Origin: Verrucomicrobiales bacterium
GTDB lineage: Bacteria > Verrucomicrobiota > Verrucomicrobiia > Verrucomicrobiales > DEV007
DNA: 64,000 nt
NCBI GenBank assembly: GCA_028047635.1
Contig: JAOFXR010000003.1
Location: forward strand, 37,057-101,056
Direction of reading: 5' to 3'
Each line of letters begins with the position of its first letter. Position 1 is the stretch's first letter. The notes beneath the pieces were generated by a model. That model was not told the origin of the DNA and did no database searches. It saw only the letters and a list, made by a program, of their open reading frames with translations. Positions 9,501 through 17,113 of the stretch are shown here, in pieces. A program made the translations under genes and the position numbers.

Positions 9501-9763
9501 GCGGCGACTCACCCGGCGATCGAATCAGCTGGGGCCACAAACTGGTTCTCGCGCGGGAACCGGATCCACGCGTCCTCGAAATCCTGACAAGCGGCTACAG
9601 CGATTACGTCAGCCGCTACGAGAACGATGAGGAGTCAGCCAAAGCGCTCATTGAAATCGGAAAATCAACTCCCGACGCCGCGCTCGCAGCAGCCGAGTTG
9701 GCCGCGCTCACGAATGTGGCCAGCGTACTTCTCAACCTCGATGAAACTGTGACGAAAGAATGA
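6524..9763 (+). CDS. PSCyt1-PSCyt2-LamG-PSD1 protein
   Basis: 1079 residues, secreted (hydrophobic signal ending near residue 26). The PSCyt1 heme motif CFNCH lies at residues 43-47, DUF1549 at roughly 140-350 with CARCHDHKYDP, and a laminin-G/concanavalin-like beta-sandwich at about 430-660 (begins RPLIHLPFEEL, later GVKIYLNGKAT). DUF1553 occupies the C-terminal part (NRYWQMFFGAGLV). Compared with the protein at 698-3556 the recognisable LamG insert is the main difference; such inserts are thought to bind carbohydrate. Its stop overlaps the start of the DUF1501 gene by four bases (ATGA), so the pair is translationally coupled. Confidence 0.93.
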   Translation: MMHPRWKRTTSLLLLSWLGSLASLSGAEINFNRDVRPILSDRCFNCHGPDAENQKSELRLDSEEAMRADLGGYFAVVPGDLKKSDLHQRIWSEDRDEMMPPPKSKLALTEKEKKILDQWIKEGATWSQHWSLEPIQNPQVPALSDENQKWARSDIDSFVAARLERENLSPSPPASNERWIRRVSLDLTGLPPTPAEVDDFLADTTPSAREKVVDRLLASPSYGERMALPWLDAARYADTGGYQGDIRKTQWPWRDWVIEALNQNMPFDQFTIEQLAGDLLPNPTDDQRLATAFNRNHRINDEGGIIPEEFLVEYVADRVETTSTVWMGLTVGCARCHDHKYDPITQRDFYQLYAFFHNIPEKGKDGNVAPEPNMPVYTGGTKEEHKAAQSHAAELKKKQEGYAETHQEDLKKWIETEGTKIRKNPEFVASPRPLIHLPFEELQKAQYKNLGTGQRSALVRGTRKRITDGQAGRHNKGIKLLQGGYLDLGDSAGEFSPDRKMSWTAWVHPTREIAGAEGPVFSSLTPDKAANGFQVSLIEAKDTNFHVGFRLHSDRAAGKSIEVVSKPTIPLKKMSQIAVTWDGSSKASGVKIYLNGKATPVEIRKDQLGGLFTHKENLLVGAETATSSAKGVRDELLANTIIDDLRVYGDALNPKQIAALFSFDPVTHLVAFKKPRAVEEAFLSAAFFRDHDPEYQTLSKEADIAAKQLKNFETVKITQVSVMEEMEAPRETYLLNRGVYDQPDKTQKLSALVPGSLPPMPADFPQNRMGLAKWLLLPEHPLTARVAVNRYWQMFFGAGLVRTPEDFGSQGTPPTHPELLDWLATDFRTNGWDTKALLKKIVLSATYGQSSIVNAELLEQDPGNRLLARGPRFRLSGHALRDQALAVSGHLDSTIGGPPVMPYQPDGLWEEVSAKGVKYIVGENSDLYRKSLYTFWRRTVPPPSMMNFDSSNREICSVTTSRTNTPLQAMNLMNDPQYVEAARFVAERMMKEGGDSPGDRISWGHKLVLAREPDPRVLEILTSGYSDYVSRYENDEESAKALIEIGKSTPDAALAAAELAALTNVASVLLNLDETVTKE

Positions 9764-11196
9764 ATCCTTTTCTCGAATCCCAAATCAACGAGACCCGGCG
9801 TCACTTCTTCGGAAAGTCGGCGACCGGAATTGGCGCAGCCGCCCTCTCCTCCCTCATGGGGGACGGAATCGCTTCAGGAGCCGAATCGCCCTTCCCCAAT
9901 TTCGCACCCAAGGCGAAACGAGTCATCTACCTCTTTCAATCGGGAGCACCCTCTCAACTCGATCTCTTTGACTACAAACCGAACCTCAACGCGAGGTTCA
10001 ATGAGGACTTACCCGACTCGATCCGAAGAGGACAGCGCCTCACGGGAATGTCCGCAGGCCAGAAGAATTTCCCGGTCGCACCGTCGCGTTTCAAATTTCA
10101 GCAGCACGGCCAATCGGGCGCGTGGATGAGCGAACTGCTTCCCCATCTCTCCGGGGTCGCGGACGATCTTTGCTTCATCAAATCGATGCACACCGAGGCG
10201 ATCAATCACGATCCCGCGATCACTTTTTTCCAAACCGGTTCCCAAATTGCAGGACGCCCCAGTATCGGAAGTTGGCTGAGCTACGGGCTCGGCAGCGAGA
10301 ACAAAGACCTTCCCAATTTTGTCGCAATGACCTCCACCGGAACCGGTCGTCCCGGCGGGCAACCCCTCTACGACCGACTCTGGGGAAGTGGCTTTTTACC
10401 CACGACCCATCAGGGCGTCAAATTTCGAGGCGTAGGCGACCCGGTTCTCTACCTCAATGATCCCGCCGGAATCGATCGCGGGACCCGCCGCCGCATGCTC
10501 GATGACATTGCGGCAATCAATCAGATCAAATTGGATCAGTTTGGCGATCCGGAAATCGCGACACGAATCGCTCAATACGAACTGGCCTACCGGATGCAAA
10601 CCTCGGTGCCCGAGCTGACCGACCTCAGCACCGAACCCGATTCCGTATTCGAAGACTACGGACCCGAGTCCCGCAAACGAGGTTCCTACGCTGCCAACTG
10701 CATCCTCGCCCGACGCTTGTGCGAACGCGGCACCCGTTTCATCCAGCTGTTCCACATGGGCTGGGATCAGCACAAAGGCCTCCCGAAGCAACTCGCCGGA
10801 CAAGCCTACGACACCGATCAACCCACCGCCGCCCTCATTCAGGATTTGAAAAACCGGGGCCTCCTCGATGATACCCTCATCGTCTGGGGAGGGGAATTTG
10901 GCCGGACCGTCTATTGCCAGGGCACCCTGACCGAAGACGACTACGGCCGCGACCATCACCCCCGTTGCTTCACCCTCTTCCTCGCCGGCGCTGGCATCAA
11001 AGCCGGCACCACCTTCGGAGCCACCGACGATTACAGCTACAACGTCGCCGAAAACCCCGTCCACGTCCACGACCTCCACGCCACTTTATTGCACCTGTTA
11101 GGAATCGATCACGAACGCCTCACCTACAAATTCCAGGGACGACGCTTTCGGCTGACTGACGTCCACGGAAGGATCGTGAATGAGGTGCTGGCTTGA
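9760..11196 (+). CDS. DUF1501 family protein
   Basis: 478 residues, full length for the family. The N-terminus TRRHFFGKSATGIG is twin-arginine-like and is followed by a small-residue stretch, consistent with export. Sulfatase/phosphatase-fold landmarks are RVIYLFQSGAPSQLDLFDY near residue 50, HTEAINHDPAITFF, GWDQHKG, the metal-site stretch LIVWGGEFGRTV and DYGRDHHPRCFTLFLAG. It is the partner of the upstream PSCyt-LamG-PSD1 gene. Function of the family is unproven; the fold suggests a phospho- or sulfo-hydrolase relative working outside the cytoplasm with the PSCyt protein. Confidence 0.93.
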   Translation: MNPFLESQINETRRHFFGKSATGIGAAALSSLMGDGIASGAESPFPNFAPKAKRVIYLFQSGAPSQLDLFDYKPNLNARFNEDLPDSIRRGQRLTGMSAGQKNFPVAPSRFKFQQHGQSGAWMSELLPHLSGVADDLCFIKSMHTEAINHDPAITFFQTGSQIAGRPSIGSWLSYGLGSENKDLPNFVAMTSTGTGRPGGQPLYDRLWGSGFLPTTHQGVKFRGVGDPVLYLNDPAGIDRGTRRRMLDDIAAINQIKLDQFGDPEIATRIAQYELAYRMQTSVPELTDLSTEPDSVFEDYGPESRKRGSYAANCILARRLCERGTRFIQLFHMGWDQHKGLPKQLAGQAYDTDQPTAALIQDLKNRGLLDDTLIVWGGEFGRTVYCQGTLTEDDYGRDHHPRCFTLFLAGAGIKAGTTFGATDDYSYNVAENPVHVHDLHATLLHLLGIDHERLTYKFQGRRFRLTDVHGRIVNEVLA

Positions 11197-11279
11197 GACG
11201 CTCTGAATCTTCCGCGACACAGTTACCCATCGCCGATTAAACGAAAAATACACAAGTCGGGACGGAAAGCGGCTTTAAT

Positions 11280-12107
11280 ATGAGAGAAATGAAACACGCT
11301 TATCGCACTCATATCTTCGAAACCAATCTTTCCGGAAGCAAGAAGGCGTCATCATACTTGCGAGCCCTCGAAATGTTGGGAGAAATTTTAACGGTGAGTG
11401 GAGGTACCTTTCAGAACATACCGTCAATCTGGAAATGCACTTCACCACATGAGATCGACAAACTTTATTCTTATATAAAGGAGGCTCAGAGAACCGGCAA
11501 AATATTCGATACGGGACACGCCCCAAGCTATTGGAAAAACGGCTACTACTCCGCCGCCCTTCGAACCTACCGAGACTTTCTGATTGAGCACAATCACGCG
11601 AACAAGCTCTCCTCGCTCTACAGTGACGATGCCTTCAACGCCTCCGGCGAAGATCTTGCACTTTCAGATGAAACATTACTCATTCGCGATCTCGATTCCT
11701 ATGAGGGGCAGGAAGTAGTCAGGGAGACCAAACATCGCGTGAATCAGCAAGTCTTCCGTCGGAAGATCCTAGAAATTTACGGAAGCTCGTGCTGCATCAC
11801 AGGGCTTAGCATTCCGGGTGTAAATGTAGCCAGCCATATTATCCCGTGGCAAAACCGTCCCGACATTCGGCTCGATCCACGGAACGGACTTTGTCTCAGC
11901 AGCACCTACGATGCTGCTTTTGACCGGCACCTCGTCGGACTCGACGAAAACTATCGGGTGATCCTCTCAGATGGAATAAAAGAACACTTCGGAAATGAAG
12001 TAAATCGAGATTACTTCGAAACAGTAGAAGGACAGACGATCACTTTGCCGATCAAATTCCTACCAAGCCAGGAATGGCTCGCAGAACATCGCTCGAAGTT
12101 GGAGTGA
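11280..12107 (+). CDS. HNH endonuclease (HNH_2 type)
   Basis: 275 residues with no signal peptide or membrane segment. The C-terminal 110 residues hold an HNH nuclease core: SSCCITGL, ASHIIPW, RLDPRNGLCLSSTYDAAFD, in the order seen in putative restriction or homing-like HNH proteins. The N-terminal 150 residues are helical, with the start NLSGSKKASSYLRALEMLGE, and I do not assign them a named domain. The 5' third is visibly more AT-rich than neighbouring genes, which hints at acquisition. No cognate DNA methyltransferase or other restriction gene lies next to it; the following methyltransferase is of the small-molecule type. A solitary nuclease is therefore the safest call. Confidence 0.82.
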   Translation: MREMKHAYRTHIFETNLSGSKKASSYLRALEMLGEILTVSGGTFQNIPSIWKCTSPHEIDKLYSYIKEAQRTGKIFDTGHAPSYWKNGYYSAALRTYRDFLIEHNHANKLSSLYSDDAFNASGEDLALSDETLLIRDLDSYEGQEVVRETKHRVNQQVFRRKILEIYGSSCCITGLSIPGVNVASHIIPWQNRPDIRLDPRNGLCLSSTYDAAFDRHLVGLDENYRVILSDGIKEHFGNEVNRDYFETVEGQTITLPIKFLPSQEWLAEHRSKLE

Positions 12108-12154
12108 AGAAATTAAATCCTGAGCAACATCTGTAAGTATCTCTTCCCGACCCG

Positions 12155-12952
12155 ATGCCGACTCAACAAGAAATCACCTGGTACGACGAGCCTCTCTACT
12201 ACGACATTGTTTTCGATGAGGATACGGAGGGTGAAGCCTCGTTTCTCGAGGCGATGCATGAGCGTCACGGGCGCGGAGGCAAGAAGCGTAGGGCGGTGCT
12301 TGAGGTCGCCTGTGGAAGCGGCCGCCTCGTCGAGAATATGGCAGCGCGGGGCTGGAGCACGGCAGGATTCGACGCGAATCCTGCCACCCTGAAATTCGCT
12401 CGTGACCGTCTCCGCCAAACAGGAGAGAAGGCCACTCTGTGGCAGGATAGGATGGAGAATTTCAAAGTGCCGCGAGATCGACGTTTCGACCTCGCTCATT
12501 GTCTTGTCAGCACGTTCAAGTATCTGCCTTCAGAAGCGGACGCGGTGTCCTGTCTGAAGCGAGTAGCCGGGTCGTTACATCCGGGCGGGATTTTTGTGTT
12601 GGGAATCCATCTGACCGACTATTCAAACCCTCGAATCACCCACGAACGTTGGGTCGCGGAAAGAGATGGGATTGAAGTGGTTTGCAACACCCGGACCTGG
12701 CCCGCGGACCGACGCCGGCGAACCGAGAAAGTAAGATCACGGATCAGGGCGCGACATCCGGGAGGAAAGGAGGTCCAACAGGAGACAATTTGGACCTTCC
12801 GGACTTATTCGGCCGCTCAGGTGCGGAGGATGGTTCGCGGGGTTCCGGAATTATGCCTCGTTGCCTGTCACGATTTCTATCATGACCCGGAGAGTGGAAG
12901 GGAGCTTGATGATTCTTATGCGGATGTTGTTTTGGTGCTGCGGCGGGGGTAG
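12155..12952 (+). CDS. class I SAM-dependent methyltransferase
   Basis: 265 residues. Motif I of the Rossmann methyltransferase fold is LEVACGSGRLVENMAARG near residue 50, followed by the acidic residue in GFDANPATLKFARDRL. The FDLAHCLVSTFKYL segment corresponds to the motif IV region and LHPGGIFVLGIHL to the usual post-motif strand. This resembles UbiE/Methyltransf_25-type enzymes acting on small molecules; the acceptor is unknown. Cytoplasmic, no extra domain. It is 47 bases downstream of the HNH gene on the same strand, but the two need not be functionally linked. Confidence 0.85.
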   Translation: MPTQQEITWYDEPLYYDIVFDEDTEGEASFLEAMHERHGRGGKKRRAVLEVACGSGRLVENMAARGWSTAGFDANPATLKFARDRLRQTGEKATLWQDRMENFKVPRDRRFDLAHCLVSTFKYLPSEADAVSCLKRVAGSLHPGGIFVLGIHLTDYSNPRITHERWVAERDGIEVVCNTRTWPADRRRRTEKVRSRIRARHPGGKEVQQETIWTFRTYSAAQVRRMVRGVPELCLVACHDFYHDPESGRELDDSYADVVLVLRRG

Positions 12953-12969
12953 TGGTTTTTTGCCCGGGG

Positions 12970-13300
12970 AAGAGAGCCCTTTGTCGGATTGAGGGCTGCC
13001 GGCTTCTCCGGGCGAGGCTGAATCAATTCGTGATACCTTGAGCGGGAACGGGCCGGGGCGGTTATTTTGTCGGATTGACGGTCGCCGCTTTCTATTGGCG
13101 ACGCTGAACCAACTCGTTATACCCTGAGCAAGAACGGGCTGGGGTGGTTTGGTGATTTTGTCGGATTGATGGCTGCCACTGAGGTGGCAGCCGTCGTGCG
13201 GGAAGCTGCTTCGCAGGGTTTGGTGAATCGCTTATCAGCGGTCAGAAGCACGCGAACCAACTTCGTCGGTTCTCGTCCGAATTGGACGACTTGTTCGGAG
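12970..13300. repeat. imperfect dispersed repeats with tRNA-like tag; non-coding
   Basis: This gene-free stretch holds three copies of a unit starting TTGTCGGATTGA, at 12981, 13067 and 13158 (spacings 86 and 91). The first two continue with related sequences (CGGGAACGGGCCGGGGCGG versus CAAGAACGGGCTGGGGTGG). The first copy is preceded by AAGAGAGCCC, so 12970-12988 matches 13301-13319, the 3' end of the tRNA-Thr gene and its flank, at 18 of 19 bases. The third copy contains a perfect 9-bp hairpin (13171-13192, loop TGAG). I see no supportable gene here. Confidence 0.7.
13171..13192. repeat. perfect 9-bp stem-loop in repeat region
   Basis: The arms GGCTGCCAC (13171-13179) and GTGGCAGCC (13184-13192) pair perfectly around the tetraloop TGAG. 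No T-run follows on either strand, so it is not a standard intrinsic terminator. It may be part of a REP-like element. Confidence 0.8.
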
Positions 13301-13306
13301 AAGAGA

Positions 13307-13378
13307 GCCATTTGTCGGACTCGAACCGACGACCTGCAGATTACAAATCAGCTGCTCTACCAACTGAGCTAAAATGGC
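13307..13378 (-). tRNA. tRNA-Thr (anticodon TGT)
   Basis: On the minus strand the sequence starts GCCATTTTAGCTCAGTTGG and ends with the T arm GTCGG-TTCGAGT-CCGAC and acceptor strand AAATGGC. The acceptor stem is a perfect 7 bp, the D arm is GCTC/GAGC, and the anticodon loop TTTGTAA gives anticodon TGT (UGU). CCA is not encoded. The anticodon stem (GCTGA / TCTGC) has a central U-U mismatch. All other conserved features are present, so the gene is probably functional. Confidence 0.95.
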
Positions 13379-13481
13379 GTTTCTCTAAGTTCTCCCGAAA
13401 TTGGGAGAGCGGGAATTTAACCGCTTTCTCGATTCCTGCAAGCAATCGCTTACAGGAAAATTCACCGAATACCCCGTTTGC

Positions 13482-14921
13482 TTACTTCTGCAGCCATAGC
13501 GTAAGCCGTCCCTTGCGGTCCAAGGGACCCGGAACGTGCATTCCTCCGCCTAAAATGTCAGGTTTGCCGTCCCCGTTGAGGTCGCCGACCGCGATATTCG
13601 CTATATTGGTCGGGGCGTAGGCAATTTTTCGTCTGACGAAATTCTTGAAGCCTCCGGTGTTTTCCAACCAGGCGACGGTGGGGAAATCGTGGTCTTTCCA
13701 CTGAAAGTAGAGCGCCGAAATCACGACATCAAGATCTCCGTCTCCATCCATGTCAATTGGCTTCGCGTCGTAGCAGCCGGGCATGGCGGCGAGAGAGTGC
13801 AGCGAATAATTGCCCGCTCCGTCATTTTCGAGCCAGCGAGCGCCGTGGTAGGGCTTGGGCTCGGGGTTTTCATCCATCATGTCCCCGTTGGTATAAAGAA
13901 TATCCTCGTCGCCATCTTCGTCGAGATCCCGAAGGAAAATGCTCGAAGAACCGAAAGCGGGATGGTTGGCGCGGGCGATGTAGCTGTTGGAGAAAGTCCC
14001 GTCGCCGGTGTTGGTGAACTGAACGATGGACTCGTGCTGCTGGGTCATGAGAGCGACGAAATCAGGGAGTTCATCCCCGTTGGCATCGTTCAGGATCACT
14101 CTCATGCAGCCGTTGATGGGCAGGATTTCTTTGAGTTCGAAGCGATCTTTTTCCACCTGTTCGAGGAAACCCACCGCGCCGGTGTAGCGCCACCCAAACA
14201 TCGCGAGGATAAAATCAGTATCGCCGTCGCCATCAAAATCACCCGGAGCGCAGTCTGTGATACGAGGGGAATTTTTGACGAGCTGGCGGGATTCAAAAGT
14301 TCCGTCGCCCCGATTAATGAGGAGATGGAATTCTCCGATCATATTATCATTCGGATGCATGTAGCCCATTGAGGAAACCGCGATATCAATGTCGCCGTCG
14401 CCATCGTAATCAAACGGCGTCGAAGTCACTGGAGCGGGGATTTTCGCAATTTCGGTCTCGAGCCAGGCTCCACTGTTCGAGGTGAGCACGCTGACGGCCC
14501 CGAAAACGTTGTCGGTTACGACCGCTTCGTTTTCAATGCCATCTCCGTTCATGTCACAAAATTTCACGCTGGTGACTTGAGGCCTCTCTTCAGGAGATAC
14601 TTTCCCGACACCAAATTTGTCGAACGTGAGAGTATCTTCGGCGTAATCGTCCGGAACGACCGCCAGTTTCAAGGGACTGTTGGCAACGTAATAATCCTCT
14701 ATCTCGCTGTATTCAGCGGGAGAAATCTCGAGATCCGCGATCTCCATGATCTTTCGCATCGAATTCATAATGCGCGGCCACGCATACACGGGCATAGAGG
14801 TCGGACGAGGGACCGGATGGCAACCTGAACATTTCGCACTGACAATCTCAGGGTACGTTTGGGCAAACCCGGAAGGGAGCCCAACGAAGCTTATGATTAC
14901 GATGGCGAGGAATAGTCGCAT
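13482..14921 (-). CDS. secreted FG-GAP/VCBS repeat protein with N-terminal CxxCH heme motif
   Basis: About 479 residues from the ATG at 14921, chosen because it begins a clean signal peptide (MRLFLAIVIISFVG...GFAQ); an upstream in-frame ATG at 14957 would put a polar extension ahead of it. Just after the signal is AKCSGCHPVPRP, a c-type heme motif. The rest is a series of FG-GAP-type repeats with calcium-binding DMNGDG, DYDGDGDID, DFDGDGDTD, DANGDE, DLDEDGDED, DMDGDGDLD and DLNGDGKPD loops, predicted to form a beta-propeller. Probably a periplasmic or surface-exposed cytochrome-like protein. Its electron partner is not evident from the neighbours. Confidence 0.88.
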   Translation of the reverse strand: MRLFLAIVIISFVGLPSGFAQTYPEIVSAKCSGCHPVPRPTSMPVYAWPRIMNSMRKIMEIADLEISPAEYSEIEDYYVANSPLKLAVVPDDYAEDTLTFDKFGVGKVSPEERPQVTSVKFCDMNGDGIENEAVVTDNVFGAVSVLTSNSGAWLETEIAKIPAPVTSTPFDYDGDGDIDIAVSSMGYMHPNDNMIGEFHLLINRGDGTFESRQLVKNSPRITDCAPGDFDGDGDTDFILAMFGWRYTGAVGFLEQVEKDRFELKEILPINGCMRVILNDANGDELPDFVALMTQQHESIVQFTNTGDGTFSNSYIARANHPAFGSSSIFLRDLDEDGDEDILYTNGDMMDENPEPKPYHGARWLENDGAGNYSLHSLAAMPGCYDAKPIDMDGDGDLDVVISALYFQWKDHDFPTVAWLENTGGFKNFVRRKIAYAPTNIANIAVGDLNGDGKPDILGGGMHVPGPLDRKGRLTLWLQK

Positions 14922-15083
14922 TCGGGGAATGATCGTCTCAATAGGAAAAGGAAGCAACGAGAGTTCGTAGTCCCTTCAAGAATACGAATGGGAGTGGCAT
15001 CTGGCAATCCATCGTCGCATTTTAACGGCAATACGCGCTCACTGATTGCTTTTCAGGGAATCAATCTCAGCGTAACTTCCTCC

Positions 15084-15791
15084 ATGCGATTTTTTCTCTG
15101 CCTCCTACTGCTCTCCCTCACCTCGCTTCCCTTGCAAGGTGAGGAGGAAAAATCAGCGCCTCAGCCGAAAGTGAAGAAGATCGGAGAAAATCGCTATCGC
15201 CTTGGTCTCGTCGAATTTGATGCGAAGACCCGCGAGATTTCGATCCCCGCGACGGTGAATATGCGGGAAGGCGGCCCGATTGAATACCTGCTCGTCCATG
15301 AGAACGGCAAGGTTCATGAATCGATCCTCACGACCGCGGCCTCCCCTCTCGATATTCAGATCGCGATGAAACTTCTTAAATACAAGGCGGGCCACGGTGA
15401 CGTTTTCAACCGCCTCCTCCCACCGGAGCGCATCGCCGAAGAAGGCGGAAAGAAGGAAGATCGTGGTGACGTGGTCTTCTTTGGCTTTCAACGAGACGAG
15501 GCTTCAAAACCAATCCCTGTCTATGACCTGGTGATGGACGGCGAGGATGGCGAGGCGATGGAGTCAGGCGGGTGGGTTTACACAGGGTCCGTTCTCGAAG
15601 ACGGGACTTTCATGGCGGAAGCCGAGGGTTCCATTCTAGCGATCTATATTGATCATCTCTCACTATTCAACACCACGCGGAAAGGATCTGATCTCGATGA
15701 CCGATGGGGAGCGCGAACCACTGCTATTCCCGAAATCGGGACGAAAGGCACCTTTCGCATCCTGCCCCGGGAAATTGAGGTCACAAATTGA
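15084..15791 (+). CDS. secreted YdjY-domain-like protein
   Basis: About 235 residues from the ATG at 15084, which starts a typical signal peptide (MRFFLCLLLLSLTSLPLQG). An in-frame ATG at 14988 is possible but would hide the signal. The mature protein contains FDAKTREISIPATVNMREGGPIEYLLVHENGKVHESILTT, the conserved stretch of the YdjY domain family, followed by variable regions. The function of this domain is unknown. The downstream prenyltransferase-repeat gene starts 44 bases later, so co-transcription is likely. Confidence 0.75.
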   Translation: MRFFLCLLLLSLTSLPLQGEEEKSAPQPKVKKIGENRYRLGLVEFDAKTREISIPATVNMREGGPIEYLLVHENGKVHESILTTAASPLDIQIAMKLLKYKAGHGDVFNRLLPPERIAEEGGKKEDRGDVVFFGFQRDEASKPIPVYDLVMDGEDGEAMESGGWVYTGSVLEDGTFMAEAEGSILAIYIDHLSLFNTTRKGSDLDDRWGARTTAIPEIGTKGTFRILPREIEVTN

Positions 15792-15835
15792 ACGTTTTTC
15801 GACAAATAGAACGAAGCATTCCCGTCATTAACGCT

Positions 15836-17041
15836 ATGAAAAAATCCCTCTCTCTCTTTTCATTCCCATTCCTTCTCTGCTCGCTGATCATTTCAGGCAC
15901 CGCTTCGGCGCAGGACCGAATCAGCCTGGGGAAAGACGGACCCAATGTGTCCCTGAAACTTGAAATCCAACGGGCAATTGATAAAGGCACCCGGTATTTA
16001 AAATCGACCCAGAATAAAGAAACGGGAGCCTGGAGCGACGCCACTTTACCCGCGCTTACCGCACTGCCGGTCTCCGCGATACTCGGTGACCCTTCCCTGA
16101 AGCAGGAAGACGGGCTCCCTCCTGAAGTCGAAAAAGCATTTGAGTATATCGTCAGTAACGCCAAACCCGACGGCGGTATTTACGGGAAAGGGCTCGCGAC
16201 TTATAACACATCACTATCGATGATGGCGTTGATGCAATCGGGAAACCCGGAACACCTTCCCATTATCGCAAAAGCACGTCGCCTTCTCATCAATCAGCAG
16301 CAGGATCATGATAAGCGAGGGGAAGTCGACAACCTCTATGACGGCGGGATCGGGTATGGCGGGAGTTACGCTCACTCGGATCTCTCAAACACGCACCTCG
16401 CCCTCGAAGCGCTCCACTATTCGAAAAAAGTGCTCGCGGACACGGAGTTCGATGAGAGCGGTGAGATTGAGCTCGACTGGGACGCCGCCATTGAATTCAT
16501 CAGTGCCTCGCAAAATTCTGAAGGCACAGCGAAACGTCTCGGGGATTGGGCGACGGTTCAGGAAGAGGACAAAGGTGGTTTCGTCTATTTTCCGGGGAGC
16601 ACCAAATCCGACGTCGTAAAAGTTCAAACCGACGGTGGTGAAAAGACCGCCCTGCGAAGCTACGGAAGCATGGGCTATGCGGGGCTTCTCGCCTTCATTT
16701 ATGCCGACATGGACAGGGATGATCCGAGGATAGCCGCCGTCATGAAATGGCTCCAGGCGAACTACACGCTCGAGGAGAATCCGGGGCTCGATGCTCAGGG
16801 CCTTTACTACTATTACCACACGATGGCCAAAGCCCTTATCATCACAGGAACGAAAAAGCTGGTCGATCCGGACGGAAAAGAAATCCACTGGAAGAATGAA
16901 CTCGCCCTCAAGATCATGGCGACTCAGCAGAGCGATGGTTCATGGATCAACGGTGAATCGAATCGCTGGATGGAGGATGACCCTGCTCTCGTGACCGCCT
17001 ACTCGTTACTATCACTGGAGCGAATCTTTCGTGCTTTGTAA
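15836..17041 (+). CDS. secreted prenyltransferase/squalene-oxidase repeat protein
   Basis: About 401 residues from the ATG at 15836, which begins a signal peptide (MKKSLSLFSFPFLLCSLIIS...ASA); an in-frame start 48 bases upstream is less likely. The mature chain has repeated alpha-alpha-toroid units typical of terpenoid-cyclase/prenyltransferase folds (GTRYLKSTQNKETGAW, DGGIYGKGLATYNTSLSMMAL, GSMGYAGLLAFIYADM, MATQQSDGSWING). No DxDD cyclase motif is seen, so it is probably a toroid-fold protein of unknown role rather than a squalene cyclase. Such secreted members are common in Verrucomicrobiota and Planctomycetota. Confidence 0.83.
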   Translation: MKKSLSLFSFPFLLCSLIISGTASAQDRISLGKDGPNVSLKLEIQRAIDKGTRYLKSTQNKETGAWSDATLPALTALPVSAILGDPSLKQEDGLPPEVEKAFEYIVSNAKPDGGIYGKGLATYNTSLSMMALMQSGNPEHLPIIAKARRLLINQQQDHDKRGEVDNLYDGGIGYGGSYAHSDLSNTHLALEALHYSKKVLADTEFDESGEIELDWDAAIEFISASQNSEGTAKRLGDWATVQEEDKGGFVYFPGSTKSDVVKVQTDGGEKTALRSYGSMGYAGLLAFIYADMDRDDPRIAAVMKWLQANYTLEENPGLDAQGLYYYYHTMAKALIITGTKKLVDPDGKEIHWKNELALKIMATQQSDGSWINGESNRWMEDDPALVTAYSLLSLERIFRAL

Positions 17042-17113
17042 GAGTAAATTAAGTCGAAACATGCCGCGCATCAGTAGTTGCCTCGTTCGTCCTCTTTGTG
17101 TTTAGACTGGAGC

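Noticed and set aside
12155..12952. Methyltransferase as the modification partner of the HNH nuclease
   Set aside because: Its motifs fit small-molecule Methyltransf_25 enzymes; no DNA-methylase NPPY/DPPY motif is visible.
12981..13192. Possible CRISPR array in the TTGTCGGATTGA repeats
   Set aside because: Unit spacing is irregular (86 and 91), the intervening sequences are themselves related, and there is no leader or cas gene.
13166..13372. Small plus-strand open frame over the tRNA-Thr gene
   Set aside because: It is antisense to the tRNA and runs through repeat sequence; no ribosome-binding site or homology signal.
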